The notes under the pieces were generated by a model that saw nothing but the letters and a program-made list of their open reading frames with translations, searched no databases and was not told the origin of the DNA. Source: an uncultured Eubacterium sp. (GTDB lineage: Bacteria; Bacillota; Clostridia; Peptostreptococcales; Anaerovoracaceae). Taken from it: a DNA stretch of 48,200 nucleotides. Within the stretch, counting starts at the first letter, position 1. Every line of letters starts with the position of its first letter. The DNA lies in the NCBI GenBank assembly GCA_937900695.1, contig CALCFD010000020.1, positions 1 to 48,200 of the forward strand, given 5' to 3'. A program made the translations under genes and the position numbers. Positions 34,374 through 43,271 of this stretch are shown piece by piece.

Positions 34374-34943
34374 TTAATCTTCATCTCCTAAAATTCTCTC
34401 CCACTTATCTTCCTGTGCATCTAACTTAGATTCTTCAGCTTCTAATGCCTTCATCTGTTTTTCAAATTCTGCTTTTGTAATTTTGCCGCTTTCAAAATCA
34501 TTTTCTAGCTTATCTTCTCTAGCATCTAGCTGGGCTTCTAATTTTTCTAATTTTGCTAATTCTCTTTTTGCCTGTGCTATCTGTTCTTTATTAGCGTTTG
34601 GCTTTTTATCCTGATCATCGTCATCGTCTCTATCATCATCGTCATCATTATCTAGAGATTTATCAATTTCATTTTCTTTCTGTTCTAGCTTATTATCTTC
34701 TTCATCTAGTGCTTTATCTTGCTTCTCATACTCTTCTTCTGTAATCTTTCCTGCTGCCAAATCTTTTTCTAACTGATCTTCTTTAGCATCTAGCTGTTCA
34801 TCTTGTTGTTCAATTTGTGTTTTTTGGCTTTGCAAATCGGCATTATTTTCATCTGCAAATGCTGATTGTAAAGCTGGCAATGCTAATAGTCCACATACAA
34901 CACCAATTGATACACCTATTACTAATCCTTTTTTCTTTAACAT
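34374..34943 (-). CDS. Secreted acidic coiled-coil protein with two SHOCT-like repeats
   Basis: A 189-residue protein with an N-terminal signal or anchor (basic LKKK, hydrophobic GLVIGVSIGVVCGLLALPAL, then SAFA). The mature part holds two copies of a roughly 45-residue helical repeat, QLDAKEDQLEKDL-AAGKITEEEYEKQ and QLDAREDKLENDF-ESGKITKAEFEKQ, separated by an Asp-rich stretch (about 100-110). The same repeat occurs in the outer domain of the anti-sigma factor next door. I know no function for it; metal binding by the Asp run and heteromeric coiled-coil pairing are possibilities. The start at 34943 (MLKKKG) is preferred because GAGGTG lies just upstream; ATG 34961 is an alternative. No terminator separates it from the sigma gene. 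Confidence 0.75.
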   Translation of the reverse strand: MLKKKGLVIGVSIGVVCGLLALPALQSAFADENNADLQSQKTQIEQQDEQLDAKEDQLEKDLAAGKITEEEYEKQDKALDEEDNKLEQKENEIDKSLDNDDDDDRDDDDDQDKKPNANKEQIAQAKRELAKLEKLEAQLDAREDKLENDFESGKITKAEFEKQMKALEAEESKLDAQEDKWERILGDED

Positions 34944-34998
34944 CTTTTGCACCTCTTTCATATATATAATTTTTTTTAAATATGTTTCTTTGTAAATT

Positions 34999-35028
34999 AA
35001 TACACTTGAAGATACAAAAATGTTGCAA
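34999..35028 (-). promoter_or_regulatory. Possible promoter of the secreted acidic protein
   Basis: On the minus strand TTGCAA (35023-35028), 18-base spacer, TGTATT (34999-35004). The same place also reads TGCAAC-ATTTTT, which resembles an ECF -35 element (AAC followed by a T-run). Neither reading is decisive. Confidence 0.35.
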
Positions 35029-35144
35029 AATTTATAAAAAAAATTTTATTTTTTTATAAACCTTTAAATTTCAATACTTATATGGACTATTTTTTTAATA
35101 TTTGCCTAGGAAATTCCTATAATTTTCTTAACAATATAAAACGT

Positions 35145-35176
35145 CAAAGGGTCTCTTCTACTGAAGAGACCCTTTG
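35145..35176 (-). terminator. Intrinsic terminator after the large secreted protein gene
   Basis: A perfect 14-bp stem (CAAAGGGTCTCTTC and its complement) with a 4-base loop; the minus strand continues ACGTTTTATATT. The T-run is short but the stem is very stable. Confidence 0.75.
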
Positions 35177-35220
35177 AACTTGAAATTATGTATTGTATTT
35201 TAAGATGTACTCTAAGTTTA

Positions 35221-38200
35221 TTACCAAGCCTTTAAAGAGCGAACCTTACTGTATGGTCCATAGTATTTAACACCCTTAACTTGCTTGTATGCTCTTACCT
35301 TAACGTAATATCTCTTGCCAGATTTTAGTTTAGTAATATTTCTTTTAACCTTACTAGCACCATTATTTGTATAATACTTTTGTCCTCTAAATGATTTGTT
35401 TGTAGCATATACTACCTGATAACCTGTAGTGCCACTTGCCTTACCCATAGTAACCTTAAGCTGCCTTTTACCAGCTTTTAATGTCTTAATATATGAATAT
35501 TTAGCATATCTATTTGCATATGCACCTTCATATGATCCAATAAATTTCTTACTTCCAACCTTAATAACTGGTCTAACCTTAACCTGATAATACTTACCTG
35601 CAACTACTTTTAAGTTCATCTTGTTTGCTGAAACAGATTTAACCTTAAACTTGCCATTGTTAGTTCTGTAAGCTACATTGTAGTAAAGCTTGCCACCCTT
35701 GTAGTTATTCTTAGACTTAGCCCAAGAAACTTTTAGATTTCTCTTGCTATAAGACAATACAGACTTAACATTTCTATTTCCAATCATTCTGTATGATGAT
35801 GAAGAGTATCCACTTCTGAAATTTTTTCCTACGATTGTTCTGTTAGCGCATACTCTTGCTTCTATAGTATCACCAGCTTTTAGCTTCATCTGGTAAGATC
35901 TCTTACCGTTAGTTGAAACGTAAGTCCAGCTTTTAGCTCCATTTTTCTTGTAAGCCACAGTATAGTTATCCGCACCTGCTACTTCATTAAACTTAACTGT
36001 AAAAGTATTTTTATCACCATTTACATAAGTTTTAATGCCTGTAACTTTTGCTAAATAAGGATTCATTGGTTCATGTACAGTGTACTTAACTGTCATTTCG
36101 CCTTCATACTGACCTTTAATACCCTTGATTGTCATTTCATACTGTCCTGGATTTACAGCTTTGTTACCTGTTACAGTGTAATCAACACCTTCCTTAAGAA
36201 CAGCATCTCCTACCACTACCTTAATTCCCTGTGTTAATTCATATCCAGTAGCATATAGAGTACCAACTAATTCAACCTTAGCAGTGTCTTTAGAAATAAT
36301 ACCTTTCTCAACTACTAAATTCACTTTTATTTCTGTAATATTGTCTAAATCATCAATAGCCTTTATTGTGTGTTCTCCATAGCCTCTAATTACAAATGCA
36401 TCTTTTTCCATAGGTGCTGGCTTGCCATCAATTTCAACTACTTTTAGTTTTTCATCAGAAACTTTGAAACGAAGTTCTTTTGTATCATATACTTTTCCAC
36501 TTGTTAAAACTTTACCTGTATCTGCAAATGTAATTACAGGTGCTTCTTTATCTTCAACTACTACATAATTGCCATTTTCATCTTTTTCCATCTGAGCAAA
36601 AGATTTATCTGCAAATAAATTTTCTGGAATTTCACTTGAGAATGTTCCTTTCACTACATCAACAACTTCTCCTGCTTCCTTCCATTCTTGTTCCTTATTG
36701 CTACCATCAAATTTATAAGCTTTAACTGCAGCTACTCCTTCAGCAGCTCTAAACTTACCATTTTCTATAACAACTTTACCTAACTCCTTATAGCCATCAC
36801 GATCAATAACAGAAATAGCTGCTCCATCAGCAATAACACCATCTCCATTTTCTTTTGGCACTGGCTGACCTGTTACGTTAATTTCTGTCTTTTCGCCCTT
36901 TACAGTTAAGTCTCCTGCACACATCTGTACACCTGTGTACTTAGCGTTAATAACAGAATTATCAATAGTTACACTTCCTGTTGATGGGAAGTAAATACCG
37001 TAGCCTTCTTTTACATTTAGTATTGAACTCTTTAAAACTACTTTGTTTCCTGTTTCTGTACCATTAGTTACGATACCATAAACTTCGCCTGGCACAGTAA
37101 TTTCTACTTTGTCAAGAATAACACTTCTATTATTCATATTGCTTACATAAGGCGCACCTACTAGCTGAACACCAACTGCGTTCTCATTAGTTGTTTCAAT
37201 CTTACCATTTTTAATTGTAATTTCAACATTTGGATGATTTACATCAACTACAACATTATCTTTTCCTGTATGTTTGTATGTATGTCCAGCAAGATCAAGA
37301 ACTGCTGATTTTGACCCTGAATAAATTTTCTCTGTTCCAGTATAATTGTGTAGCAGTGTTACAACGCCATCTGCAGCTTTTTTTGTAGCAGAACTATATG
37401 AACCGTAGATATATGACTTACCATTTGAATTTGTAACCTTAAACCCACCATTTTTAATATAGTCTTTTGTTGTATCACTATATACTAGATATGATGCTGT
37501 TCCTAGCTTTATAGCATCTGCATCTTGCTCAAGTGTTACTAGCTTAACGCCAGATCCGATCTCACCAGGCAATTCAAAAGTAGAATTACCTGAGTTAAAC
37601 TTAACAGGTAAAGTCCCCTTAATTTCTCCACCTGTTTCTTTGCTGTTGATTATGCGCATTGTAGAATCTACACCTTCAACTGGTTTTGCCCCATAAGTTG
37701 TACGCATATATAATACACCATCTGAAGACTCTACATTTTCACCATTAACACTAAATCCATTAAGGTCAAAAGTTATTCCATATTCAGAAGTTTTTACATC
37801 TTTTTCTAGTGTAATATTTTTATGTAGCTTTACAGTACTTCCAGAAAGAGCATTGCTAAGTGCAGAGCCAAGTGAAGTGTATCTAAACACTTTTCCTTCT
37901 TTATCAGTTACTGTAGCAACAGTTGCTGCCTCAGTAACATCAACAGTTATATTTCCATTAGCATCTGTTTGAGGTCCATACCCTTCTACAAATACATCTT
38001 CCCTATTTGCAACTTTATCAACTGTAACACCAATATATTGGCCATTTTTAATTTTTGAATTTACATTTTCCCAAACATCAAAGATATAGCTATCTTTACT
38101 ACTTGTTTCAAATTTGCCTGCGCTAACATCTAGAATACTTCCCTTTTGAGCTTGGATTACAGTTCCTGTTGATTTAAAAAATCCGCCCTGAATTTTCAGC

Positions 38201-39153
38201 TCACCTTTATTAGCTCCTGTATTAAAATATCTTGAGTAAATGGCCTGTCCATTTTTCCCTTTAGCTTCTATAAAGCCACCTTTAATTGTAGCTTTATGAT
38301 TATTTGCAATAGCAGCTCTTTCTTCACTCGGCTGAACAATCTCTCCACCTGAAACTGTAAGTTCACCAAAATCATCGTTTTTAATTGTAATCTGTCCACC
38401 GACAAATTTACCACCTTTGATATCTAAAACTGCAGCTTTACGAGTTGCAGCACTTGGTTTAGGCTCACCATTTTTACCAGCTTCTGCAGCTGCTGCATCT
38501 TGCCAACCATTACCAATTAAGCTTGAAAATAGTCCAAGATTATGATCAGAAAACTTAACACTAACACCATCGTAAATTGTCATTGTACCGAAGTTCTTCA
38601 CAACATAAAAAGAGTTGTTTCCACTTGATGAATCTCCAGTACTAGCTTCCTTTGATCTTGTAAAAGTTCCGCCTTCTAATTTAATATTTGACTTGATATT
38701 ATTGTAAACCGCAGCTTTACCATGAGTAATATTATCTACTACTCCACCACCTTTTTTATCAATAACTCTAATATTTGTACTGTTGTTGCAAATAGTGTGA
38801 CTTTTTACATTTGTAAGCTTATTGCCATTTAAATCGATGGCAATTTTTTTATTTGCGGGGATTACGACATCCTCTTGGATATCTTTTTGAAGAGTTATAA
38901 CATACTCTGTTTTATTTGTTTTATAATCGTAATCCGCGATATTTTTAAATGCTTCTTCAAATGTTTTGTAACTACCTATAGTCTTATCGCCTTGAGTAAG
39001 TACAATAACCTCATCTCCCACTGGCATGCTGCCAGCGTCAGTTACCTCTTTTGTATTTGTTGTTTGATTATTACCTGCTGCAAGTGAAACGCTTGGTGTA
39101 ACTAGCGTCACTAACATAGCAACAATCACAACATAACTTAATATTTTTTTCAT
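35221..39153 (-). CDS. Large secreted repeat protein (beta-helix-like body, Ig/FN3-like C-terminal modules)
   Basis: A 1310-residue exported protein with a clear signal peptide (about 1-26). The body (about 60-860) is full of short strand-turn units such as VLDIKGGKFVGGQITIKN, LTVSGGEIV and ATIKGGFIEAKG, the pattern of right-handed parallel beta-helix surface proteins. A section at about 900-990 (APVITFADTGKVL, VYDTKELRFKVSD) looks Ig-like. The final 278 residues (1033-1310) contain FN3-like strands (KVTGIKTYVNGDKNTFTVKF, GKRYYVKVRAYKQV) ending GPYSKVRSLKAW. There is no sortase motif, SLH or obvious wall-binding repeat; the C-terminal modules may hold it to the surface. Adhesin or glycan-binding roles are guesses. 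A strong AGGAGG precedes the ATG. A decayed paralogue lies at 40228-41632. Confidence 0.85.
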   Translation of the reverse strand: MKKILSYVVIVAMLVTLVTPSVSLAAGNNQTTNTKEVTDAGSMPVGDEVIVLTQGDKTIGSYKTFEEAFKNIADYDYKTNKTEYVITLQKDIQEDVVIPANKKIAIDLNGNKLTNVKSHTICNNSTNIRVIDKKGGGVVDNITHGKAAVYNNIKSNIKLEGGTFTRSKEASTGDSSSGNNSFYVVKNFGTMTIYDGVSVKFSDHNLGLFSSLIGNGWQDAAAAEAGKNGEPKPSAATRKAAVLDIKGGKFVGGQITIKNDDFGELTVSGGEIVQPSEERAAIANNHKATIKGGFIEAKGKNGQAIYSRYFNTGANKGELKIQGGFFKSTGTVIQAQKGSILDVSAGKFETSSKDSYIFDVWENVNSKIKNGQYIGVTVDKVANREDVFVEGYGPQTDANGNITVDVTEAATVATVTDKEGKVFRYTSLGSALSNALSGSTVKLHKNITLEKDVKTSEYGITFDLNGFSVNGENVESSDGVLYMRTTYGAKPVEGVDSTMRIINSKETGGEIKGTLPVKFNSGNSTFELPGEIGSGVKLVTLEQDADAIKLGTASYLVYSDTTKDYIKNGGFKVTNSNGKSYIYGSYSSATKKAADGVVTLLHNYTGTEKIYSGSKSAVLDLAGHTYKHTGKDNVVVDVNHPNVEITIKNGKIETTNENAVGVQLVGAPYVSNMNNRSVILDKVEITVPGEVYGIVTNGTETGNKVVLKSSILNVKEGYGIYFPSTGSVTIDNSVINAKYTGVQMCAGDLTVKGEKTEINVTGQPVPKENGDGVIADGAAISVIDRDGYKELGKVVIENGKFRAAEGVAAVKAYKFDGSNKEQEWKEAGEVVDVVKGTFSSEIPENLFADKSFAQMEKDENGNYVVVEDKEAPVITFADTGKVLTSGKVYDTKELRFKVSDEKLKVVEIDGKPAPMEKDAFVIRGYGEHTIKAIDDLDNITEIKVNLVVEKGIISKDTAKVELVGTLYATGYELTQGIKVVVGDAVLKEGVDYTVTGNKAVNPGQYEMTIKGIKGQYEGEMTVKYTVHEPMNPYLAKVTGIKTYVNGDKNTFTVKFNEVAGADNYTVAYKKNGAKSWTYVSTNGKRSYQMKLKAGDTIEARVCANRTIVGKNFRSGYSSSSYRMIGNRNVKSVLSYSKRNLKVSWAKSKNNYKGGKLYYNVAYRTNNGKFKVKSVSANKMNLKVVAGKYYQVKVRPVIKVGSKKFIGSYEGAYANRYAKYSYIKTLKAGKRQLKVTMGKASGTTGYQVVYATNKSFRGQKYYTNNGASKVKRNITKLKSGKRYYVKVRAYKQVKGVKYYGPYSKVRSLKAW

Positions 39154-39195
39154 GTCCCCTCCTTGTAAATTAATCTACTATATACGTCTATTTTT

Positions 39196-39224
39196 ATTAT
39201 AATCCTTAAAAAGCATCATAACAA
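39196..39224 (-). promoter_or_regulatory. Promoter of the large secreted protein gene
   Basis: On the minus strand TTGTTA (39219-39224), 17-base spacer, TATAAT (39196-39201). It is divergent from the LytTR promoter 80 bases away, so the two genes share one control region. Confidence 0.7.
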
Positions 39225-39301
39225 TAACATAGTCGCCAATGGGAATAAACCGCCTCAAACAGTCATATTTTATATAATAATTAAAACTTTATTATAAATA
39301 G

Positions 39302-39330
39302 TTGCATATGCATTATCTATTTCATATAAT
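39302..39330 (+). promoter_or_regulatory. Promoter of the LytTR regulator gene
   Basis: TTGCAT (39302-39307), 17-base spacer, TATAAT (39325-39330), followed by a GAGGGGGG ribosome site. Confidence 0.75.
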
Positions 39331-39362
39331 ATATATTACATCATTAGAGGGGGGAAAATGTG

Positions 39363-40166
39363 ATGCCAAAATATGAATTAAAAAAAATAATACTTAAAAA
39401 CTCTAAAACAGCTATTCATGCATTTTATGAGAGAAAGATAGATATACTTAGTGAGTTAATTGAAGATAACTTTGTTTGGATTGGCTCATATGAGCTCCAC
39501 TATACTACAAACAAATCTGACTTTCTTAAAATATCTCAAAATTATTCTAACAAGATACCTAGTACAATTGAAAATGAAGAATACTCTATACTCTCTATAG
39601 ACTCTAATACTTGTACTGTATATGGTAGGTTTACTACTAGCACTAAAATAGATGAAAACACTGTGATTTACTCAAGACAACGCGTAACATTTGTGTGGAA
39701 TATATCTTCTAATAAGCATAGTCTTTTACATCTTCACACAACCATGTCTCGTGATATTCCCGTTGAACTATATTATGCTGATGATATTGAGGATCAAAAT
39801 AATATACGTTGGTTTGACTATATGAGAAAATTTGATACTAGTTCTTTTTACAGTGAGCATATCTTGTTAAAGGATCATATGGGAAATGAGCATCGACTTT
39901 TTCCTAAAGAAATATTTTATGTTAAAAGCAGTCATCCTTATTTAACTATTCATACTGCAAATTCATCCTTTACAATGCGAAGTAGTCTTACACAATTTTT
40001 AGCTGACGTACCTTGTTTAATGCAAATACATAAGAGCTATCTTATAAATCCACTATATGTTAGAAGTATTAAACGATATACAATTACATTGGCTAAAGAT
40101 ATAAAACTTCCAATAGGTAAGTCTCGCTATAATACGGTAAAAGAATTACTAAAAAAAACATTTTAA
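39363..40166 (+). CDS. LytTR-family transcription regulator with N-terminal NTF2/SnoaL-like domain
   Basis: A 267-residue protein. The C-terminal 105 residues are a LytTR DNA-binding domain: LLKDHMGNEHRLFPKEIFYV, the conserved KSSHPYLTIHT strand, MQIHKSYLINPLYV and LPIGKSRYNTVKELL. The N-terminal part (about 1-130) is not a response-regulator receiver. It reads AIHAFYERKIDILSELIEDN-FVWIGSYELHYTTNKSDFLK and fits the NTF2/SnoaL-like fold, a small ligand- or protein-binding barrel. The regulator may thus respond to a small molecule rather than to phosphorylation; this is inference. The start at ATG 39363 is preferred (GAGGGGGG eight bases upstream) over GTG 39360. It is divergent from the large secreted protein and is flanked on the other side by that gene's decayed copy. 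Confidence 0.85.
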   Translation: MPKYELKKIILKNSKTAIHAFYERKIDILSELIEDNFVWIGSYELHYTTNKSDFLKISQNYSNKIPSTIENEEYSILSIDSNTCTVYGRFTTSTKIDENTVIYSRQRVTFVWNISSNKHSLLHLHTTMSRDIPVELYYADDIEDQNNIRWFDYMRKFDTSSFYSEHILLKDHMGNEHRLFPKEIFYVKSSHPYLTIHTANSSFTMRSSLTQFLADVPCLMQIHKSYLINPLYVRSIKRYTITLAKDIKLPIGKSRYNTVKELLKKTF

Positions 40167-40176
40167 ACATCATATA

Positions 40177-40216
40177 TAAAAGGAGTGGCAAATCAATGCC
40201 ACTCCTTTTGTTATTT
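40177..40216 (+). terminator. Bidirectional terminator between the LytTR gene and the pseudogene
   Basis: AAAAGGAGTGGCA and TGCCACTCCTTTT make a perfect 13-bp stem with a 6-base loop, then TTTTGTTATTTTG. It serves the LytTR gene and, on the other strand, the end of the pseudogene. Confidence 0.88.
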
Positions 40217-40227
40217 TGTATTAAAAT

Positions 40228-41632
40228 TTACCATGTCTTAAGATTAATAACCTTGCTGTATGGTCCATAGTATTTAACGCTATTTACCTGCTTGTAAGTT
40301 CTTACTTTAACATAGTATCTCTTATCTGATTTAAGTTTGCTAATAGTTCTCTTAACATTGCTAGAGCCTTTATTAGTGTAGTATTTTTGTCCCTTAAAAG
40401 ATTTATTTGGTGCGTAAACAACCTGATAGTATTTGCCAGAAACAACCTTTAAGTTCATCTTATTTGCTGAAACAGCCTTAACATCGTGGTTTCCTATCAT
40501 TCTGTATGTTGAAGCTGAATATTTACTTCTAAATGTTTTATCAGCTACAGTCATATTTGCACATACTCTAGCTTCGATTGTATCTCCAGCCTTAAGTTTC
40601 ATCTTATATGAAGTTTCACCATTAGTTGATTTGTAAGTCCATTTTTTAGCGCCATTTAACTTATATGCTACTGTATAATCATCTGCATCTTGTACTTTGT
40701 TAAACTTAACTGTAAATTTTTTCTTATCTCCATTTATATAAGTCTTAATGCCAGTTACCTTATCAACTGAGTACTTACTTGCATCTAGTTTGTCGATCTT
40801 AGCTTCTTCTTTAGCACCGCAAATATCACAAGCTCTTTCTTTTATACCGTCTTTAGCAAATGTAGGATCCAAAATTACCTTCCAATCGCCGTATTTGTGT
40901 GGTGCTGCATCTTTTGCAAGAAATTCTTCAGGAATGGTTCCGTTAAACTGTCCACCTTCTACTTCTACTTTTGCATCTTCATTGTAGTCATATCCCTTCC
41001 TAACATGTACTTTATTCTTACTGTAAGGCTATTATCTACAGTTATTCCAGCGCCAGAAGCATCTATAGTTCCACCAGTTATCTTTAGTGTTGATTTTTCA
41101 TTTCCACTTTGAAGCTGTATACCATAGCTAGAGCTTGATTCAATTACAGCATCTTCGCTTAAATTTACAGTTGCTCCAGAATATACTTAGATAGCGCCAC
41201 TCATACCACCATTATGAATTAGTTTACCACCTTTAAAGTTAATAGTAATCGCATTTTCATCATAGCTACTTACATATATACCTGTTCTACCATCTAATGC
41301 ACTAAGTTCTCCGCCATTGATATCAACTACAATATCTTTATTGCCACGTATCCCTAATACATTATCTTTTGTAGAAATCAATTTACCTCCATTGATTTCA
41401 ATTTTAAAACCATTTAAATCAATTTCTACTTCTTTAGTAATATTTAAGTCGATTATATCGCTATACTCAATATTACCAGTTAATTTGATTTTACCTCCGA
41501 AACATCACCTACTTTTTGTTCAACCTTTGTAGGATTGTCTGTTTGTGCACTATTAGCTGCAAATGCTAGACTTGGTGTCGTACTAACAATCATAGCCATA
41601 GCTAGACAAAATGATAATAGTTTTTTGCGCAC
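40228..41632 (-). pseudogene. Decayed paralogue of the large secreted repeat protein
   Basis: The minus strand still has GGGAGG and a GTG start (41632) with a signal peptide (RKKLLSFCLAMAMIVSTTPS-LAFAA). After about 47 codons (near 41490) the frame shifts into a beta-helix-like part (LNGFKIEINGGKLISTKDNV, DIVVDINGGELSALDGRTGI). An in-frame TAA stops it at about 41188, reading then continues (VYSGATVNLSEDAVIESSSS), and a second frameshift near 41010 leads into EVEGGQFNGTIPEEFLAK and the C-terminal FN3-like module (40228 to about 40780). That module matches residues 1033-1310 of the 35221-39153 protein but lacks two internal blocks. One block was lost between NVKSV and KVKSV, the other between YQVK and YQVV, so both junctions fall in short repeated segments. 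With two frameshifts and one stop it cannot make a full protein. Confidence 0.9.
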
Positions 41633-41652
41633 CTTTTTCACCTCCCTAATAT

Positions 41653-41697
41653 AAAAAAATAGCATCACAATATCTAATAAAGGATATCGTAATGCTA
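41653..41697 (-). terminator. Terminator-like hairpin in the leader of the pseudogene
   Basis: TAGCATTACGATATC and GATATTGTGATGCTA pair over 15 positions with one mismatch and one wobble, followed by seven T residues and then the GGGAGG site. As a leader terminator it would be an attenuator, or a terminator left by an earlier arrangement. Confidence 0.65.
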
Positions 41698-41850
41698 TAA
41701 AACATCTATAAGTTATTTCCCATAAACATCTCAATTGATACTTATCCCCCATTAAATATCAATATTTAGATATTAAGTTACAATACTATTTGATGCTGTG
41801 CTTTATTGTAATAAATTTATATATTAATTTTATATTATATAACAAATAAA

Positions 41851-43254
41851 TCAATATATATCATTGTGTTTTTTGAAATTTACACATTCCTCCACAAAGT
41901 TCTTAGGTATATTTAAATTTGAATAATAGTGAATATGGGGATAACCTGCCACAAGATTTTTATATGAAATCATGCAGTCCCAATTTCGCTTGCGAAGCGG
42001 TTTTGATGCGTGAGCTATAGTGCCTGGATTTTCGCTATCCCAATAATGAAATTCGTGAGCCTTAAAGGTTCCGCCTTTTTTTCCTAGCATATTGTCTTCC
42101 CTAAATTCTACATCGATATAACCAAAGCGACCTAGTTTTTTTAGAGGGTAACAGCCACCTTTTAAAGCTCCTACCATGTTAAATCTTTTGCCATCTTCTG
42201 ACTCAATCCATTCGTGAAGGTACATAAACCCACCGCATTCTGCTATAACTGGCATGCCATCTTTTATGGCATTTTTAATATCCTCTGCAAGAACTTTGTT
42301 TTGCGAAAGTTCCCTTAAGTAAAGCTCAGGATAACCTCCGCCAAAAGCCATTCCGCAGGTACCCTCAGGGATAGTCTCTCCTGCCACAGGGCTGAAATAT
42401 TCTAGCTTAGCGCCTAATTTTTTCAAAAGCTTTAGGTTGTCCTTGTAGTAAAAACAGAAGGCATTGTCCTTTGCCACAGCGATTTTTACAGGCTCACCTT
42501 TGGCAATTTGAAATTTTTCCTCGTAAGTAAGTTCTGGGGCCATTTGAGCTAGGTTATATATGCCATGAAGATCTATGGATTTTTCAACCTGAGAAGCAAT
42601 TTTATCGATTATCTCCTCTAAGTTACCTATTTCATCAGCCGTCACAAGGCCTAAGTGCCTGCTCTCTAAGCCTATATCTGACATAGCAGGCATATAGCCA
42701 AAGACATTGATATTTAGCCGATTTTGGATCATTTTTTTTATATCATTATACATCATAGGCGAAATTCTATTTAAAATAACACCTTTGATGTTGCTATCAG
42801 AAACGTAATCAAGATAGCCTTTTATCTCTGCAACTATTGAAACCGACTTGCCTTTGCAATCTACCACTAGTATAGCTGGCGTATCTGTTGATTTTGCAAG
42901 GTCATAAGCGCCAGCCGTAAACGTGATGCCAGCAACACCGTCGTAATAGCCCATTACGCCTTCCATAATTGCAATATCACAGCGATTTTCATTTTCGTCT
43001 AAAGTGTTTTCATCTAAAAGATATTTTATAGTATCCTTGTCATTGAAAAACAGATCTAAATTTGTAGACTGTATACCTAAAACTTTTGTGTGAAACATAG
43101 GGTCGATATAGTCCGGTCCGCACTTAAAAGCCCTTAGATTTTTATTTAGATTTTTAAAAGCCTTAAGGATGCCGCAAGTAATAGTGGTTTTGCCACTGCC
43201 ACTTCCTGTAGCACCAATTAAAACTCTAGGTACATTGTAGTTTTTAGTAGTCAA
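41851..43254 (-). CDS. cbiA: Cobyrinic acid a,c-diamide synthase
   Basis: CbiA/CobB amidates the a and c side chains of cobyrinate. The 467-residue chain has the N-terminal ATP-binding GATGSGSGKTTIT (14-26), KCGPDYIDPMFH, GVMGYYDG and the C-terminal amidotransferase nucleophile in PVIAECGGFMYL. The start is TTG at 43254 with AAAGAGGTG upstream. It is the last gene of the second corrin operon, 17 bases after cbiET. No clear terminator follows before the pseudogene. Confidence 0.95.
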   Translation of the reverse strand: MTTKNYNVPRVLIGATGSGSGKTTITCGILKAFKNLNKNLRAFKCGPDYIDPMFHTKVLGIQSTNLDLFFNDKDTIKYLLDENTLDENENRCDIAIMEGVMGYYDGVAGITFTAGAYDLAKSTDTPAILVVDCKGKSVSIVAEIKGYLDYVSDSNIKGVILNRISPMMYNDIKKMIQNRLNINVFGYMPAMSDIGLESRHLGLVTADEIGNLEEIIDKIASQVEKSIDLHGIYNLAQMAPELTYEEKFQIAKGEPVKIAVAKDNAFCFYYKDNLKLLKKLGAKLEYFSPVAGETIPEGTCGMAFGGGYPELYLRELSQNKVLAEDIKNAIKDGMPVIAECGGFMYLHEWIESEDGKRFNMVGALKGGCYPLKKLGRFGYIDVEFREDNMLGKKGGTFKAHEFHYWDSENPGTIAHASKPLRKRNWDCMISYKNLVAGYPHIHYYSNLNIPKNFVEECVNFKKHNDIY

Positions 43255-43271
43255 ACTTACACCTCTTTAAA

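Noticed and set aside
41778..41811. TTACAATA/TATTGTAA hairpin after cbiA as a terminator
   Set aside because: The loop is 18 bases and no T-run follows on the minus strand, so a terminator call is not supported.
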